Below are positions 44,035 through 54,756 of a stretch of 64,000 nt of DNA, in pieces; within the stretch, counting starts at the first letter, position 1, and the number at the start of each line of letters is the position of its first letter. Location of the stretch: the NCBI GenBank assembly GCA_963555705.1, contig OY743182.1, positions 52,828,592-52,892,591 on the forward strand, read 5' to 3'. A program made the position numbers and the translations under genes. The notes under the pieces are model-generated. The model saw only the letters and a list, made by a program, of their open reading frames with translations. It ran no database searches and was not told where the DNA came from. The DNA is from Ligustrum vulgare (lineage: Eukaryota; Streptophyta; Magnoliopsida; Lamiales; Oleaceae).

Positions 44035-45078
44035 ATCACATGTTGGCCACTTCATCTTGACTCTCATCTTCATCTTGCTCATCATCACTTTCATCCCAAG
44101 TGGCTTGTAGAGCTTTCTTTTTTAAGAATCTTTTCTTGCTTCGACACTTGGTACTTTTGTGACCGGGTTTGTCGCAATTATAGCAAACAATATTTCATCT
44201 TTTTCGTCTCTCTTTTGGATTCGATGATTGTTGCGAACGTCTCTCCACTTTTTGATAAGGATAGCAAGATCATCAAGTTCCTCATCACTTATGTTTGAGT
44301 TTGATGAGCATTTACCATGTGATGATTTAAGAGCAATTTCGCGCTTGGCCTCTTCTTTTCCTTTTCTTGTTCTCTCCTTTGTTTCAACATTGTTGAGCTC
44401 AAAAGTCATCAATGTTCCATAAAGCTCTTCCAATGGATGTGTGTTGACGTCTATTGTGTTTTCGATCAACATCCTCAATGGATTCCAATCTTGGGAGAGA
44501 GACCTAAGAATTTTACTCACAAGTTTACCGTTAGTAAATTTATGATCAAAGCCTTTAAGACCATTGACAATATCGGTAAAACGAGTAATCATGCAAGTAA
44601 TGGGCTCATCTTGCTTCATAAAGAAATTTTCAAAATCTTTAAATAAAAGATTTGTCTTAGTTTCTTTCACTTTGTTTGTACCCATGTGTGTGATTTCTAA
44701 TGTATGCCAAATATAAAATGCGGAATCACATGTGCAAATAAGATTAAATTCATTCTTATCCAAAGCACAATAAAGTATATTTTTGGCTCTAGCATTTAAA
44801 GTCAATTTTCTCCTATCATTATCATCATATTCCTCTCTAGGTTTTGAAATAGTTTGATCCGGTTTTCCATCAACCTTAATAACTTTAGTAAGCTTATGAG
44901 GACCTTCTTCGATGACTTCCCAAATATTATAATCTATTGATTGAACACAAATCATCATTCTAGTCTTCCAATAGTTATAATGTGTACCATCAAAGAAAGG
45001 AGGACGATTTGTAGAATGCCCCTCAAGATTATGGTTAGCCATTAACTCAAGATTGTAAAATCTTTCAAAAATGAGCAC
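44035..45078 (-). pseudogene. copia gag with frameshift before the zinc knuckle
   Basis: The frame starts at 45078 or, more likely, at the Met twelve residues in (MANHNLEGHSTNRPPFFDGT), followed by HYNYWKTRMMICVQSIDYNI, WEVIEEGP, LTLNARAKNILYCALDKNEF and FTDIVNGLKGFDHKFTNGKL, the UBN2-type copia gag. It is continuous for 318 codons to 44122. The zinc knuckle CYNCDKPGHKSTKC and an acidic tail (ESDDEQDEDESQDEVANM) are encoded in another frame from about 44195 to 44036, so a frameshift near 44200 separates them. Otherwise gag is nearly intact, longer-lived than any pol remains, none of which exist here. Confidence 0.88.
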
Positions 45079-45080
45079 CT

Positions 45081-45096
45081 AAGCACTGATACCAAT
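45081..45096 (-). promoter_or_regulatory. primer binding site of minus-strand copia element
   Basis: On the minus strand ATTGGTATCAGTGCTT directly follows the LTR end; it is a tRNA-Met-like site with GTGC in place of GAGC. Confidence 0.75.
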
Positions 45097-46918
45097 TGTT
45101 AGCCCAAGAGTAAACTAACCAAGAGGGGGGGGGGGGTGAATTGGTTTATAAAACTTTTTCGATAAATAATATAACTTAAAAATCAATGGGTATAAGTATG
45201 AATACTTAGTGTTGCGAGTAACTAAACTATCAATGTAGTGTGCTATAGATGTGTAAACTTAATTGATAAAGCAAGTATAGCACTTAGATATAGTGTTGCA
45301 CAATATTAATTGATAGAATAGAGTAAGTGCAATGTATGTAAGTAAATGGGATAAGAGAATGCAAACGAGATTTAAGGAGGTTCAATCAACCAACGTGATC
45401 TACGTCCCCCGTTACCTAGCTCTCCGTCACGAGTAAGGCCAAATCCACTATATTGGTAACTTACAACAAGGAGTACCAAATCCTTAAGTGACTTACAACA
45501 AGGAGCACTTATCCTTAGGTGACTTACAACAAGGAGCACCTACCCTTAACCAACAATCGAGTTTTCACAAGGCTCTCGAAACCACAAGATATAATGAATT
45601 GAATTTACAATTGAAATAACTCTCTTGACAAATGATATACTCAAATTAAGTACCGAGAGAGTGAGGCTAACACTTCAATAGATAGCAATGAATTAAGCTC
45701 GAGTGTTAGAGAAAAACTTTGATGCAAATGATAATGAAAAGTTCAATGCAATCAAACGAAGTTTTTCAAATAATCTTTTGTTAAAATATTGAATAAAATT
45801 AAGTACCAAGAGATGCCACACTTGAATAATTAACAATAAGTTAAGCTCAAAGTGTTTAGACAATGAAACTTTGATGAATCAAATGATAATGAAAAATGTA
45901 GCACAAATAATCAAAGTTCCTTAATTGAAATTTCTCTCTTTTAAAAGATTAAAACAAATTTAGAACAAAGAGAGACTTACACTTCAATTCCAATATGGTG
46001 TGAAGATGTTGAAGAAGTTTAAACAATATAAAATCAAGAATCTTCACAAAACTTTCTTCCAAAAACTTTGATGAATTTGATAAAACAAAGTTTAGATCAA
46101 TCAAAATTTTATAATAATAATATATGAATATAAACCAAGTAAGAACAATGAATTTTCACAAGAAAGTTTCTATAAAATCTTTTCTATATTGTTGAAAATG
46201 AATGTAAATGAGATGGCTATTTATAGATCAAGATATTCAAATTCAGCAACTTTCGGTTGACCATTTCTGGAGTTTCGGTCGACCGAAACATGCATATAGC
46301 CGTTACACATTTTCAACCGTTGAACTTTCGGTTGACCAATTTCTGTTGACCGAAAGTTGACTTTCGGTTGACCGAAAATTGACTTTTGAAAAACATGAAA
46401 ATGTACGATTTTTAGGTTTCTAACTTGTTTTTTTCAAAGTGGTTTAACATAGTATAATCATGATTTAAGATCAAATAACATATGAAAAGCAATATTGACT
46501 TAGATAAAAATATTTTATGTAAGTGATGAATTTTCAAGTAATTTTCTTGTTGCATAAAAATCATTTTCGAGCTCGTTGAATTTTATCACTAAAGATTGAG
46601 AGTGTTATACCTTTACATAGGTTAAATCAACTCTTGAACTTGAACTCTAATTTTGTATGCTTGAATTCTTGATCTTCATGTCATGCTTTTCAACTTCAAT
46701 TTTGATCTTTGAATATCTTCAATTCTTTCATGATCTTCTTTGCGTCTCATGTGCTTGATCACATAGTTTTGATTTATATATTTGAGAGACGATTTGAACA
46801 TAGAGTGCTTTGAATATTTATCATTACATGAAATACTTGAAGTACACTTGTTAATAACACAATATATTCTTGTTTGTTATGACCAAAATAATAAGGTTAA
46901 GTTAACCATAGGTCAACA
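45097..46918 (-). repeat. right LTR (5' LTR) of minus-strand copia element
   Basis: The LTR is 1822 bp. It holds repeated modules such as CAACAAGGAGCAC (three times near 45460-45540), and the palindrome TTTCGGTCGACCGAAA at 46273-46288 between diverged half-sites (CTTTCGGTTGACC). Confidence 0.88.
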
Positions 46919-47400
46919 AAGATTACTTTCAAGGAAATCCTCATCAACAACCATCAGCAGCAGTAACAAAATAACCTTCACCTAACCTTTTGTCCGCCCA
47001 CTGATGGGTTACTCAGTCACCAACAGTCATCTATTATACAACATCTAAAGGTAATTGGACTAATTCAGAAAAGACGGCAACAGTAAAGTCGCTTTATCAC
47101 ATTTACAGGAAGCTTTTGGAGGCCAATCACACGATAGAATTCACAATACCACAGTACAAATTATAATTAAATTATTTTGGATTTCCTTAGTCACCTTGAA
47201 GTTTGGTAATTTTACACAGTCGCTGTTACACACGCTTGAGACCTAAAATTTATAGTCTTATATTGAGTTGTTAAGCCTAAATAATATCTCATAATAATAA
47301 CATATAAGATAACCTCATGAGACTTTCATGCTCCACTTTACATGATTATATGTTAAGATGAAAAATCAAAGAATCAATTGATATGTGCAACCACTTCCAC
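46919..47400. other. CACTA remainder and unassigned flank
   Basis: The sequence continues the CACTA interior after AAGAT. There is no frame or motif. It merges into the 5' side of the Reina-like element; the exact border is not visible. Confidence 0.45.
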
Positions 47401-47657
47401 TTTACAGGCAAGCAGTCAGATAATGGCAAGGCAAGATGAAAGACTTGGTCTTGCATGCAAGCCATGCACATGCAAACCATGCGCTCATAGTAATGGATTT
47501 GGTCTAATTTGCTTAGTTATTTTTGAGTCTGTTATTGAATAAGTTAGTGGGTTACTATTTTTTTTCCTATTCTCCAGCATTTCTCTATTCTCTAGCATTA
47601 CTGTTAATTTTCCAGTTCTTTAGTTTTTCTGTTATTTTTTTTCCATGAGTTGTATGC

Positions 47658-47665
47658 TATAAATA
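47658..47665 (+). promoter_or_regulatory. TATA box of Reina-like 5' LTR
   Basis: TATAAATAGC lies about 95 bp before the presumed LTR end (ATATCA near 47752), followed by ATTGTTATCAGATCC, a degenerate tRNA-Met primer site. Confidence 0.6.
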
Positions 47666-47778
47666 GCTTGGATGAGTTGAATAAAGGATATGCAGATTAT
47701 TCAGATATTCCTTCTTATTCCTATTCTTCTTATATTCAAAATTCTATCATATCAATTGTTATCAGATCCCGATTTCGA

Positions 47779-48800
47779 CATGGATACTCGAGGCAAAAGT
47801 AATGCTGAATTTCACAATGAGGTCAACGAAATATTAGCCCAACATGAGTCTAGCTTTGATCAAGTTAATGCTTCCATACAATTAGTGTTAAATACAATTA
47901 GTGTTAACAGAACTTTAAGCCCTTCAGCACCCGTCTAACCCAACCACTCACCATTCCGAAATCAATCCTTTTGCAGCAGAAGGTTCTTCTCGGCCAATCC
48001 AAACTATTGACCGTCCCCAACAAGTCCTAAAACTATCATTTCCAAAATTCAGTGGAGAGGACCCAACTGGGTGGATATACAAGGTAGAACAATATTTTGA
48101 ATTTCAAAATATTAATTCTGACAAACAAGTCCAGTTAGCTTCCTTCCATTTAGAAGGCATAGCCTTGCAATGGCACCGATGGTTGATAAAGTTCCGTGGG
48201 CCACTCACCTAGGAGGAATTCACCAAGGCTTTACTACTCCGTTTTGGTCTGACTGATTATGAGGATCCATCCGAGACTTTGACTCGCCTAAGACAAACCT
48301 TGACTGTGGCAGCTTACCAAGAAGCATTCGAGAAGCTCTCCCACCGAGTAGATGTTCTTCCTCAAACTTTTTTAATCGTGTGTTTTATTGCTGGACTCTA
48401 TGATGACATTCGTATAGATGTAAAAATTAAACAACCCGGAACCTTGGCAGAGACAATTGGAGTGGCTCGACTAATTGAGGAACTCAACCAACTGCAGAAG
48501 AAAACCAATCATCTATTTCGTCCCCAGCAATCTTTTTCAGCAACAAAGGCCTTGTCCAACCCAGTAGCTGGTGTTCTAGGAACCCCAGCAATCCAACGCA
48601 TGAATCCAAGTTCCAACACTCCACTCGCAACCTTCCGCAGGCTCACCAATCAAGAGGCACGAGAACGTTGAGAGAAAGGATTGCGCTACTATTGTGATGA
48701 GAAATTTGTTCCAGGCCATTGTTGTGAACAACCGCAATTATTTATGATCGAGGATTCATTCCCTCCAAGTAGTGAGGCAACCAGATTTGGATCATCAGGA
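47779..48800 (+). pseudogene. Reina-type gag
   Basis: ATG at 47779 opens MDTRGKSNAEFHNEVNEILA. A frameshift near 47930 is followed by FPKFSGEDPTGWIYKVEQYF, FHLEGIALQWHRWL, then a stop for Trp (about 48210), and from 48279 LTRLRQTLTVAAYQEAFEKL, SHRVDVLP, DVKIKQPGTLAETIGVARLI, EARER, then stop, GLRYYCDEKFVPGHCCEQPQ with the CCHC-like knuckle, and LFMIED. These are signature segments of Reina gag. One frameshift and two stops inactivate it. Confidence 0.88.
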
Positions 48801-51200
48801 AGTTATACCTGAAATTTCTTTCCATGCAATTGCGGGTGCCGAACACCCCCAAACCATACGTGTCCTTGGCAAGTTGAAAAACAAAAATGTAACTGTCACG
48901 ACCCGTCCCAAATCACCTTACTGGACCTGAAACGTGACGTGCGCTGATGGTAGGTGCTAACTAGATGTTGGACCCACCACCAAGGCAATCTTGAATTTTC
49001 TTCGACTTTCAATATTTCCTTTTTCATAATTTTAATCCTACAAGAATTTATAAAATTTTGACAGAGTCTCCTCTATAATATTGACTTAACCAACCTGTAA
49101 AACAATAACAAATTCTCAAACATGCAATCATAAATAACTATATCACTTTTCAAATCTTCCAACCAAGACAATTGACATAATATAATAACAACAATTCTTA
49201 ACCCACTTCTATATATGTACATGATTCAAAATACATCATTATCAGACACATTCCTAGTAAAGTATATTACTTATATAGAATAACTGCATATTCCAATGCA
49301 CCTTTCTAGAATATGTTTCCTAAGAGCTTACCAAAGTAACTCCTACAAATGACAATGTTACAAAGCTCCTCGAGAGCTGCAAAGGCTCCTTCGATGATGC
49401 TGAAACTCTTATTTTTCTTCCTATACTGTAAAGGTGGGGGAAAAACATGAGCTCGCGACTTAGTGAGTGGAATTTCTGAAATAAAAATATTTTATAAACC
49501 ATTTCTGAAAACATAATTTATTTCATAAGCTTTTGTCACTTTAAATCAAATCATACATGCTAAGAATAATCATAAAGATCGTGGAATAATCATCTGTAGC
49601 ATAACTGATAAACTGTCATATATAAGAAAATCACACCAAAGGTACCCAACTAAATCATCTAAAATTTGTATCTAGTCATATGCGAGTAGAGTGGTGCTAA
49701 GCACCTCCGTACCCGGCCCAAACCCCCTCTGGGTACAAAAATGGGTCCCAAAGACCTCATATATACACCCTTACACACGGGCCACAGGCCCCCTCCTTGC
49801 ATACGAGTGGATCTTAAGATCATCTGAACACGGGCCATAGGCCCCCTCCGTGACAGAGCCTTAAGATCAAAAATAATATCCGCTAGTACACTGGCCCAAG
49901 GCCCCCTCCGTGCACTAACACAACAACAGATAATCACATAGGTACTTTTGATGATTTGGAAATCATACATGCCAACTTAACTAATCATGCTCGTAAAACA
50001 TGATAAAAAGAGTCATCAAGATAAACAAACTTAATTTTAAAACATTTGTTTTGATAATCATGCTAAAATCAAGTAACTTAAAAATCATTTGTAACTTGTA
50101 GAAAATCATTGTGAATAGAAAACTTGAATAACGTGAATTCTTTTAAGTTTTTAAAAGAATAACTTTTTCACTAACAAAATAATTGACAATCCACTAGCTT
50201 GGTCGATATATAACGCCAACTTCCTCGTCACCTCCTGAGATAAAATAAAATCTTCACATCAACATTTAAAACTACCTTAATAGATAAAATAGTAAAAGAA
50301 TCTCATACTTAAATTAACTCATTAAACTTGTTTTCTCATATTACACCATACTTACCCTTTTTACTTAGGAACACAAAATCACCTCTAAAGACGTATTAAG
50401 TTCTAATATAACTTAAGATTCAAAATTAGAGCCACATTTATCTAAATCCCAATTTTCCATTTTTACAAACTTACTAGTTTATTTACCCCTCTTCATAACA
50501 AAACCAAACTTCATTACCAACACCAACAATTCCATTTCTAGCACAAAACAAACCAAAATACAAGTTTATCTCAACTTAATCACTAGTTTAACCCAATAAC
50601 ATAAAACCCTAATCTTTAATATCAAGCATGTATTTCAATACTTAAATATACAACTAAAATCACCAAAATCATCATTCCCACATTCATATATAACTCACAT
50701 TTAAACTATAAATCAAAAGTCCTAATTTTACACATTATTGAACAATAAATATTTTACCACTTACCTCTTAAATTTAAGAAAAAGTGGTAGTATAAACCCA
50801 AAACAATAGGCACTTGAGTTGGACAAGCTTTTTCTCCTCCTTTCTTTCTTCCTTTCCTTTTTTTTTTTCTCCCGAAACTTCCTGCGTCTCCATCCTCTGT
50901 TTTTCCTTTTTGTTTGGCAATTGGTTGATATAATTAGTATTATATTATGTAAAGTCTTCAAATATTGCCAAGTAGGTCCCCAACTCTTATTCCTTGATTT
51001 AATTAAATCCTCAACTTATATAAGTTTTAGAAAAATAACCCCAACAAATAAAATAATATAATTTGGTCATAATTAAACTTTGACTTGACTATTCTATATA
51101 TGACTTTGACTAGTAGAAGTTTGACTAATAAAAATAATAATTGGGTTGTTACAGTAACAGTGCTAATAGATGGGGGCAGCACTCATATTGGGAAGAACTA
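48801..51200 (+). pseudogene. Reina-type protease, split by a solo LTR
   Basis: Before the insertion HAIAGAEHPQTIRVLGKL, KNKNV; after it VLIDGGSTH, with the catalytic Asp-Gly-Gly-Ser. The solo LTR (48894-51153) sits just upstream of the active-site codons. Soon after, stops appear and most of the protease-RT linker is deleted before 51300. Confidence 0.8.
48894..51153. mobile_element. solo gypsy LTR (2260 bp) in Reina protease
   Basis: It begins TGTCACGACCCGTCCC and ends GGGTTGTTACA, flanked by GTAAC (48889-48893, 51154-51158). No internal domain is present. In the middle (about 49700-49915) a CGGGCCACAGGCCCCCTCC phrase recurs three to four times with AAGATC spacers. A T/C-rich tract lies at 50830-50870. 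Confidence 0.85.
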
Positions 51201-51299
51201 GTATTGAAGCCTTGACTGACAAAGAATTCAATGGACTACAAGGCGCTGGGCTATTTTTTCAAATAATTCCTTCCAACAACACCAGCCAACCAAGTTCCT

Positions 51300-52250
51300 A
51301 CCACCTGAGATGGCCCAACTCCTAGCTAAATTCTCTCAAGTATTTGATTCACCTACCAGCTTACCGCCAAGACGACCACAAGACCATCACATTCCCCTAC
51401 AGCCAACCGCAGGACCTGTGAGTGTGAGACCATATCGATACCCTTATTATCAGAAAATCAAGATAGAGAAAATGGTAAAAATGCTTTTGCATTCAGGGTT
51501 GATACGGCCAAGTCACAGCCCGTTCTCGTCTCTAGTTTTATTAGTGAAGAAAGCAGATGGATCTTGGCGATTTTGTGTTGATTATCGAGCTCTAAACGAA
51601 ATCACAATTAAAGATAAGTATCCAATTCCTATTATCGATTAATTGTTAGATGACATTCCAAAGTCTCATGAACGATCTCTTTCGTCCATATCTAAGGAAA
51701 TTTATTTTGGTTTTCTTTGATGACATTCTAGTGTATTCGAAATCATGGGATGACCACCTCACACATTTGGAAATTGTTCTACAGATCCTATCAACTAATA
51801 GTTTATTTGCAAAGGAGTCGAAACACCAATTTGGAGTCTCACAGGTCGGCTACTTGGGTCACAAAATTTCGGAGCAAGGGGTAGCTGTGGATCCAACCAA
51901 AATACAAGCTGTCATTGAGTGGCCAACACCAACAACAACAAAGGGGTTCGTGGGTTCCTCGGGTTGGCAGGCTACTATCGAAAATTTATTCGTCATTTTG
52001 GGTCTATAGCAGCTCCTCTTACCCGACTATTGAGCAAGGATGGATTTCAATGGAATGCGGCAGGCCTTCAAACAGTTAAAGGAGGCATTGATGTCACCAC
52101 CCATTTTATGCCTTCCTGATTTTACTCAACAGTTTGTGATTGAATGCGATGCCAGGGGAATAGGACTGGATTCAATTCTGACCCAACAAAATCGTCTAGT
52201 AGCATATTTTAGTGAAGCGTTCAAAGGGTCGTCCTTGGCATTGTTGATGT
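51300..52250 (+). pseudogene. Reina-type reverse transcriptase and RNase H start, internally deleted
   Basis: RT begins [50 protein letters not shown], stop, LLDD. The next bases (ACATTCCAAAGTCTCATGAAC) jump over the LDLRSGYHQI and FGLTNAP blocks to SLMNDLFRPYLRKFILVFFD, DILVYSKSWDDHL, so about 60 residues are missing. It continues [54 protein letters not shown] and, in RNase H, FVIECDARGIGLDSILTQQ, FSEAFKGSSLAL, with frameshifts. It is cut at 52244 by the minus-strand gypsy. Confidence 0.88.
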
Positions 52251-52648
52251 GATCTCGGGAAGGGGGTCACAACGAAACTCGCGGAATAACGTCGGGAAAG
52301 TTCTGAATTCAGGTTGATGCGAAAGATAACACTACAACCCAAGCCTCATGACGCAAGAACCAGTGGTATATTAAATTAGAGACCCATTACGATGCGGAAA
52401 CAAGAACCATAATGGGGTGAACGCCACAAATATCTCAGAATATTTGATAAGTTCAAAAGTGTTCAATCCAGTACAATATTTGAGGAAAACCACTCAACAC
52501 AATTTTCATTAATCAAAGTCTGTTTTTTAATATTACAATGAAGATGCCCATATATAGGCTACTAGAATAAAAATCCTAGTCTACTTAGGAAACTAAATAA
52601 AATCTAATCTAATTAAGGAATAGATAAAATCTCTCATAATGGAGTCCT

Positions 52649-52868
52649 TGTTATAAAATTCCTTACCTAATTTATAATGTTATAAAATTTCTTACCTAAT
52701 TTATAATATAAATTATTGTATTAATGACTATTTTTGCCCGTATAGAATTTCCTATAAATAGAGGCATTCATTGTTGTATTTTACACACTTGAATGGAATG
52801 AAGAAATTCTCTCTAAGCTCTCCATCTCTCTATCTATTTCTTGTTATGATCTTGATAGTTTCACAACA
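52649..52868 (+). repeat. 5' LTR of LOG-carrying copia element
   Basis: The first 60 bp repeat the phrase TTATAAAATTYCTTACCTAA twice. TATAAATAGAGGC is at 52753-52765. The LTR ends TTTCACAACA. Confidence 0.88.
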
Positions 52869-52883
52869 CGTTATCAGCACGAG
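52869..52883 (+). promoter_or_regulatory. primer binding site CGTTATCAGCACGAG
   Basis: It lies immediately after the LTR; this site is known from a subset of plant copia elements with short LTRs. Confidence 0.75.
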
Positions 52884-53274
52884 TCTCTAACCTATTAGTA
52901 ATATGACGGGAGTATGCTCTACAGTTGCATCTAAATGATGAACCTCTGTATCAGAAACCAGATTATTATTAATCCACATTTCATTTTCCAAATCTAGTGT
53001 TTTTGGTGTTAGAAAACAAATTATATCTCGAAGATATGAAAATATTGAATCTGCCTACGAGTTTTCATCATCCATGGACGAGTTAGCCCTGAAATTTTTT
53101 TCTTGCACTAATAAATGGACGAGGCCACTAGACCACTAACTTAGTGGTAGCACTAAGTAAGAATACTCTGTACTCCACCACTCCAAATCGTTCACAAGAT
53201 TAAGTTCAAATACTCATCAACATTAGAGGTGTGTCTCAAGAGTAAGAACTCTACTACCCACAATATTTTGAGAT

Positions 53275-53928
53275 TCACAAGGATAAATTTACATTAACCG
53301 GACTCCATTTTTGCTTGATTCCCCTTCCTTGCGACCAATCTATCTTTAATCCTGCTGGATCTTGTATTGGAATATATGATTGCAAATTATCCATCAGCTC
53401 CTCGATAGTAGGAGCAGAAGTAAGGATTCTCCTAGAAAATGGAGAGATGAATCCATGTTCCACAGCATAATCAAGAAATGTTAGCAAACCATCAAAGAAA
53501 TTGTTAACATTTAAAAGCCCAATAGGCTTGGTATGGAGATCTAATTGAGCCCATGATGTAATATTAAAGATTTCCTCTAAAGTACCAAAACCTCCGGGCA
53601 GGGCTATGAAAGCATCAGAACCATATAACATGCAAGTTATGCTTTCATGGATAGATAATGTCTGTACTTCATGCCCTCGTGTTTTTCCTGCGATATCAGC
53701 TAAAGGAATGAGTATAACACCTATCACTCTTGCTTTCTCTGCTTGAGCGGATTGTGAAACACAACCCATCAATCCACTGCTGCCCCCTCCATATACTAGA
53801 TTGATACATTTCTCTCCCAACTTCTTTCCTAAATCCACTGCTACTTCTAGATACCCAAAACCTTTCCCTACTTTTGATCCACTAAATACACAGATAGTTT
53901 TGATCTGTCGAAGTTTTGGTCCTTCCAT
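53275..53928 (-). CDS. LOG-family protein, intronless full-length copy
   Basis: LOG enzymes release active cytokinin bases from riboside monophosphates in the cytosol and nucleus. The start chosen is the Met at 53928 (MEGPKLRQIKTICVFSGS); an upstream in-frame ATG at 54027 adds 33 hydrophobic residues without family match. The 217-residue protein has the usual LOG length with no stop. Landmarks: ICVFSGSKVG 12-21, LVYGGGSSGLMG 44-55, the signature PGGFGTLEE 111-119, TSWAQLDLHTKPIGLLNVNN 124-143, ISPFSRRILTSAPTIEELM 161-179. Where LOGs have a Met-His-x-Arg-Lys segment with a catalytic Arg, this protein has SIHESITCM (92-100), so activity is doubtful. Plant LOG genes usually have several introns; none is here, which suggests a retrocopy. 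It lies antisense inside a copia element with intact target duplications. Confidence 0.85.
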   Translation of the reverse strand: MEGPKLRQIKTICVFSGSKVGKGFGYLEVAVDLGKKLGEKCINLVYGGGSSGLMGCVSQSAQAEKARVIGVILIPLADIAGKTRGHEVQTLSIHESITCMLYGSDAFIALPGGFGTLEEIFNITSWAQLDLHTKPIGLLNVNNFFDGLLTFLDYAVEHGFISPFSRRILTSAPTIEELMDNLQSYIPIQDPAGLKIDWSQGRGIKQKWSPVNVNLSL

Positions 53929-54211
53929 CTTTGAGAGTATAAGGAAGGAAAAACTTATGAGAAAATGATATTTTGGGATGCATGAAACTGTGAAAATCCC
54001 TGGCCTTTTAAACTTGAAAAACTTCACTATTTACTGCTCGTCTTTTGAAAAAGTGAAAACCTACTTCTGACTAAATTACACTACTTTTGATAAAGCTTAC
54101 CTTTCGGTGATTTTTCAAATACACTTTATCAATGCTCGAGAAATGAAATATGAAATTATTTTATAAATATATGTGCAAATATATACACACAATATAATGA
54201 TTTACCTTGTA

Positions 54212-54756
54212 TCAATGCTGAATAGCCAAAACATCATTGTTTATAACAGTCTGGCAAGTAGGATCTTTTGCTATTATATTTTTGAGACTATAACACTCTT
54301 TATCGCTGATGAATTTAGCCCATAAAGATAGTAGCTCAAGCTGCACATACCCACTAGGGCGCGTTTCAAGAATCAATCGGATATCATCCAATGACTTCTT
54401 ACTCAATCCACCCTTAATGAAGTCTATCTTATCATCTCGATTTATGGATGAATATCCTACTAACTTACAACGGTATTACATGTCCATCGAGCACATTTGT
54501 AGCAACTATTTAATCTTTTTGCTCTTCGCTTCTTTGCAAAAATACTCTTACCTAAGCCAGGCTTGTGCTTAGAAAATAAATCTGGTAATTCACTAGCTAA
54601 ACGAACTTTTGCTTCGATAAACCAACGAACATCTTCTGGGATACCTTGATCCATCAGCAGCCTCAATCTTTCAAGTCGAACTCGGTAAATCTTTTTCAAA
54701 ATATTTACCGGAAGATTAGAATAATATTTGCGAATATTTGATAATATAACATCCAT
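54212..54756 (-). pseudogene. unidentified gene remnant upstream of LOG, one frameshift
   Basis: On the minus strand a frame from 54756 starts MDVILSNIRKYYSNLPVNIL, continues KKIYRVRLERLRLLMDQGIP, EDVRWFIEAKVRLASELPDL, FSKHKPGLGKSIFAKKRRAK, then CYKCARWTC and a stop. In a second frame the same sense continues YRCKLVGYSSINRDDKIDFI, KGGLSKKSLDDIRLILETRP, SGYVQLELLSLWAKFI and ends at 54212. Taken together this is about 180 residues with a basic linker and a CxxC...C cluster that may bind zinc. I do not recognise the family. It lies about 280 bp upstream of the LOG frame on the same strand, so both may have come in together. Confidence 0.55.

Larger units (their letters stand above)
41207..46918 (-). 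mobile_element. gag-only Ty1/copia element, minus strand
   Basis: It is flanked by AAGAT at 41202-41206 and 46919-46923. On the minus strand the LTRs start TGTTGACC and end GGGCTAACA (right copy) or GAGCTAATA (left copy). The primer site lies next to the right LTR, and the purine tract AAAAAGGGGGAGA next to the left LTR. The 1782-bp internal region codes only for gag. Both ends needed for transposition are present, so this fits a non-autonomous gag-only class mobilised by a partner. Confidence 0.9.
23988..47270 (-). mobile_element. CACTA (En/Spm) transposon, left end and transposase_24-type gene; right end not found
   Basis: The left terminus CACTACCAGAAAATCGG is followed by 450 bp of repeated TCCGACGG / CGTCGGAAA subterminal motifs in both orientations, typical of CACTA. 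The body resumes after the gypsy at 38679 and after the copia element at 46919; both joins are proven by target duplications. Minus-strand coding remains at 38.8-40.2 kb are of the CACTA-associated transposase_24 type. No inverted copy of the terminus is visible up to the Reina element, so the right end given is only where recognisable sequence stops; the element may continue beyond the window. Confidence 0.75.

Noticed and set aside
23988..47270. Assigning a definite right end to the CACTA element
   Set aside because: No inverted CACTACCAG terminus or CGTCGG subterminal repeats were seen to the right up to the Reina element.
49659..49970. 103-codon minus-strand frame in the solo LTR
   Set aside because: It is created by the repeated GGCCCCCTCC phrase of the LTR.
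53090..53210. Possible tRNA-like or SINE sequence (CTTAGTGGTAGCACTAAG)
   Set aside because: Only a B-box-like scrap is visible, without a cloverleaf or a second internal promoter box.
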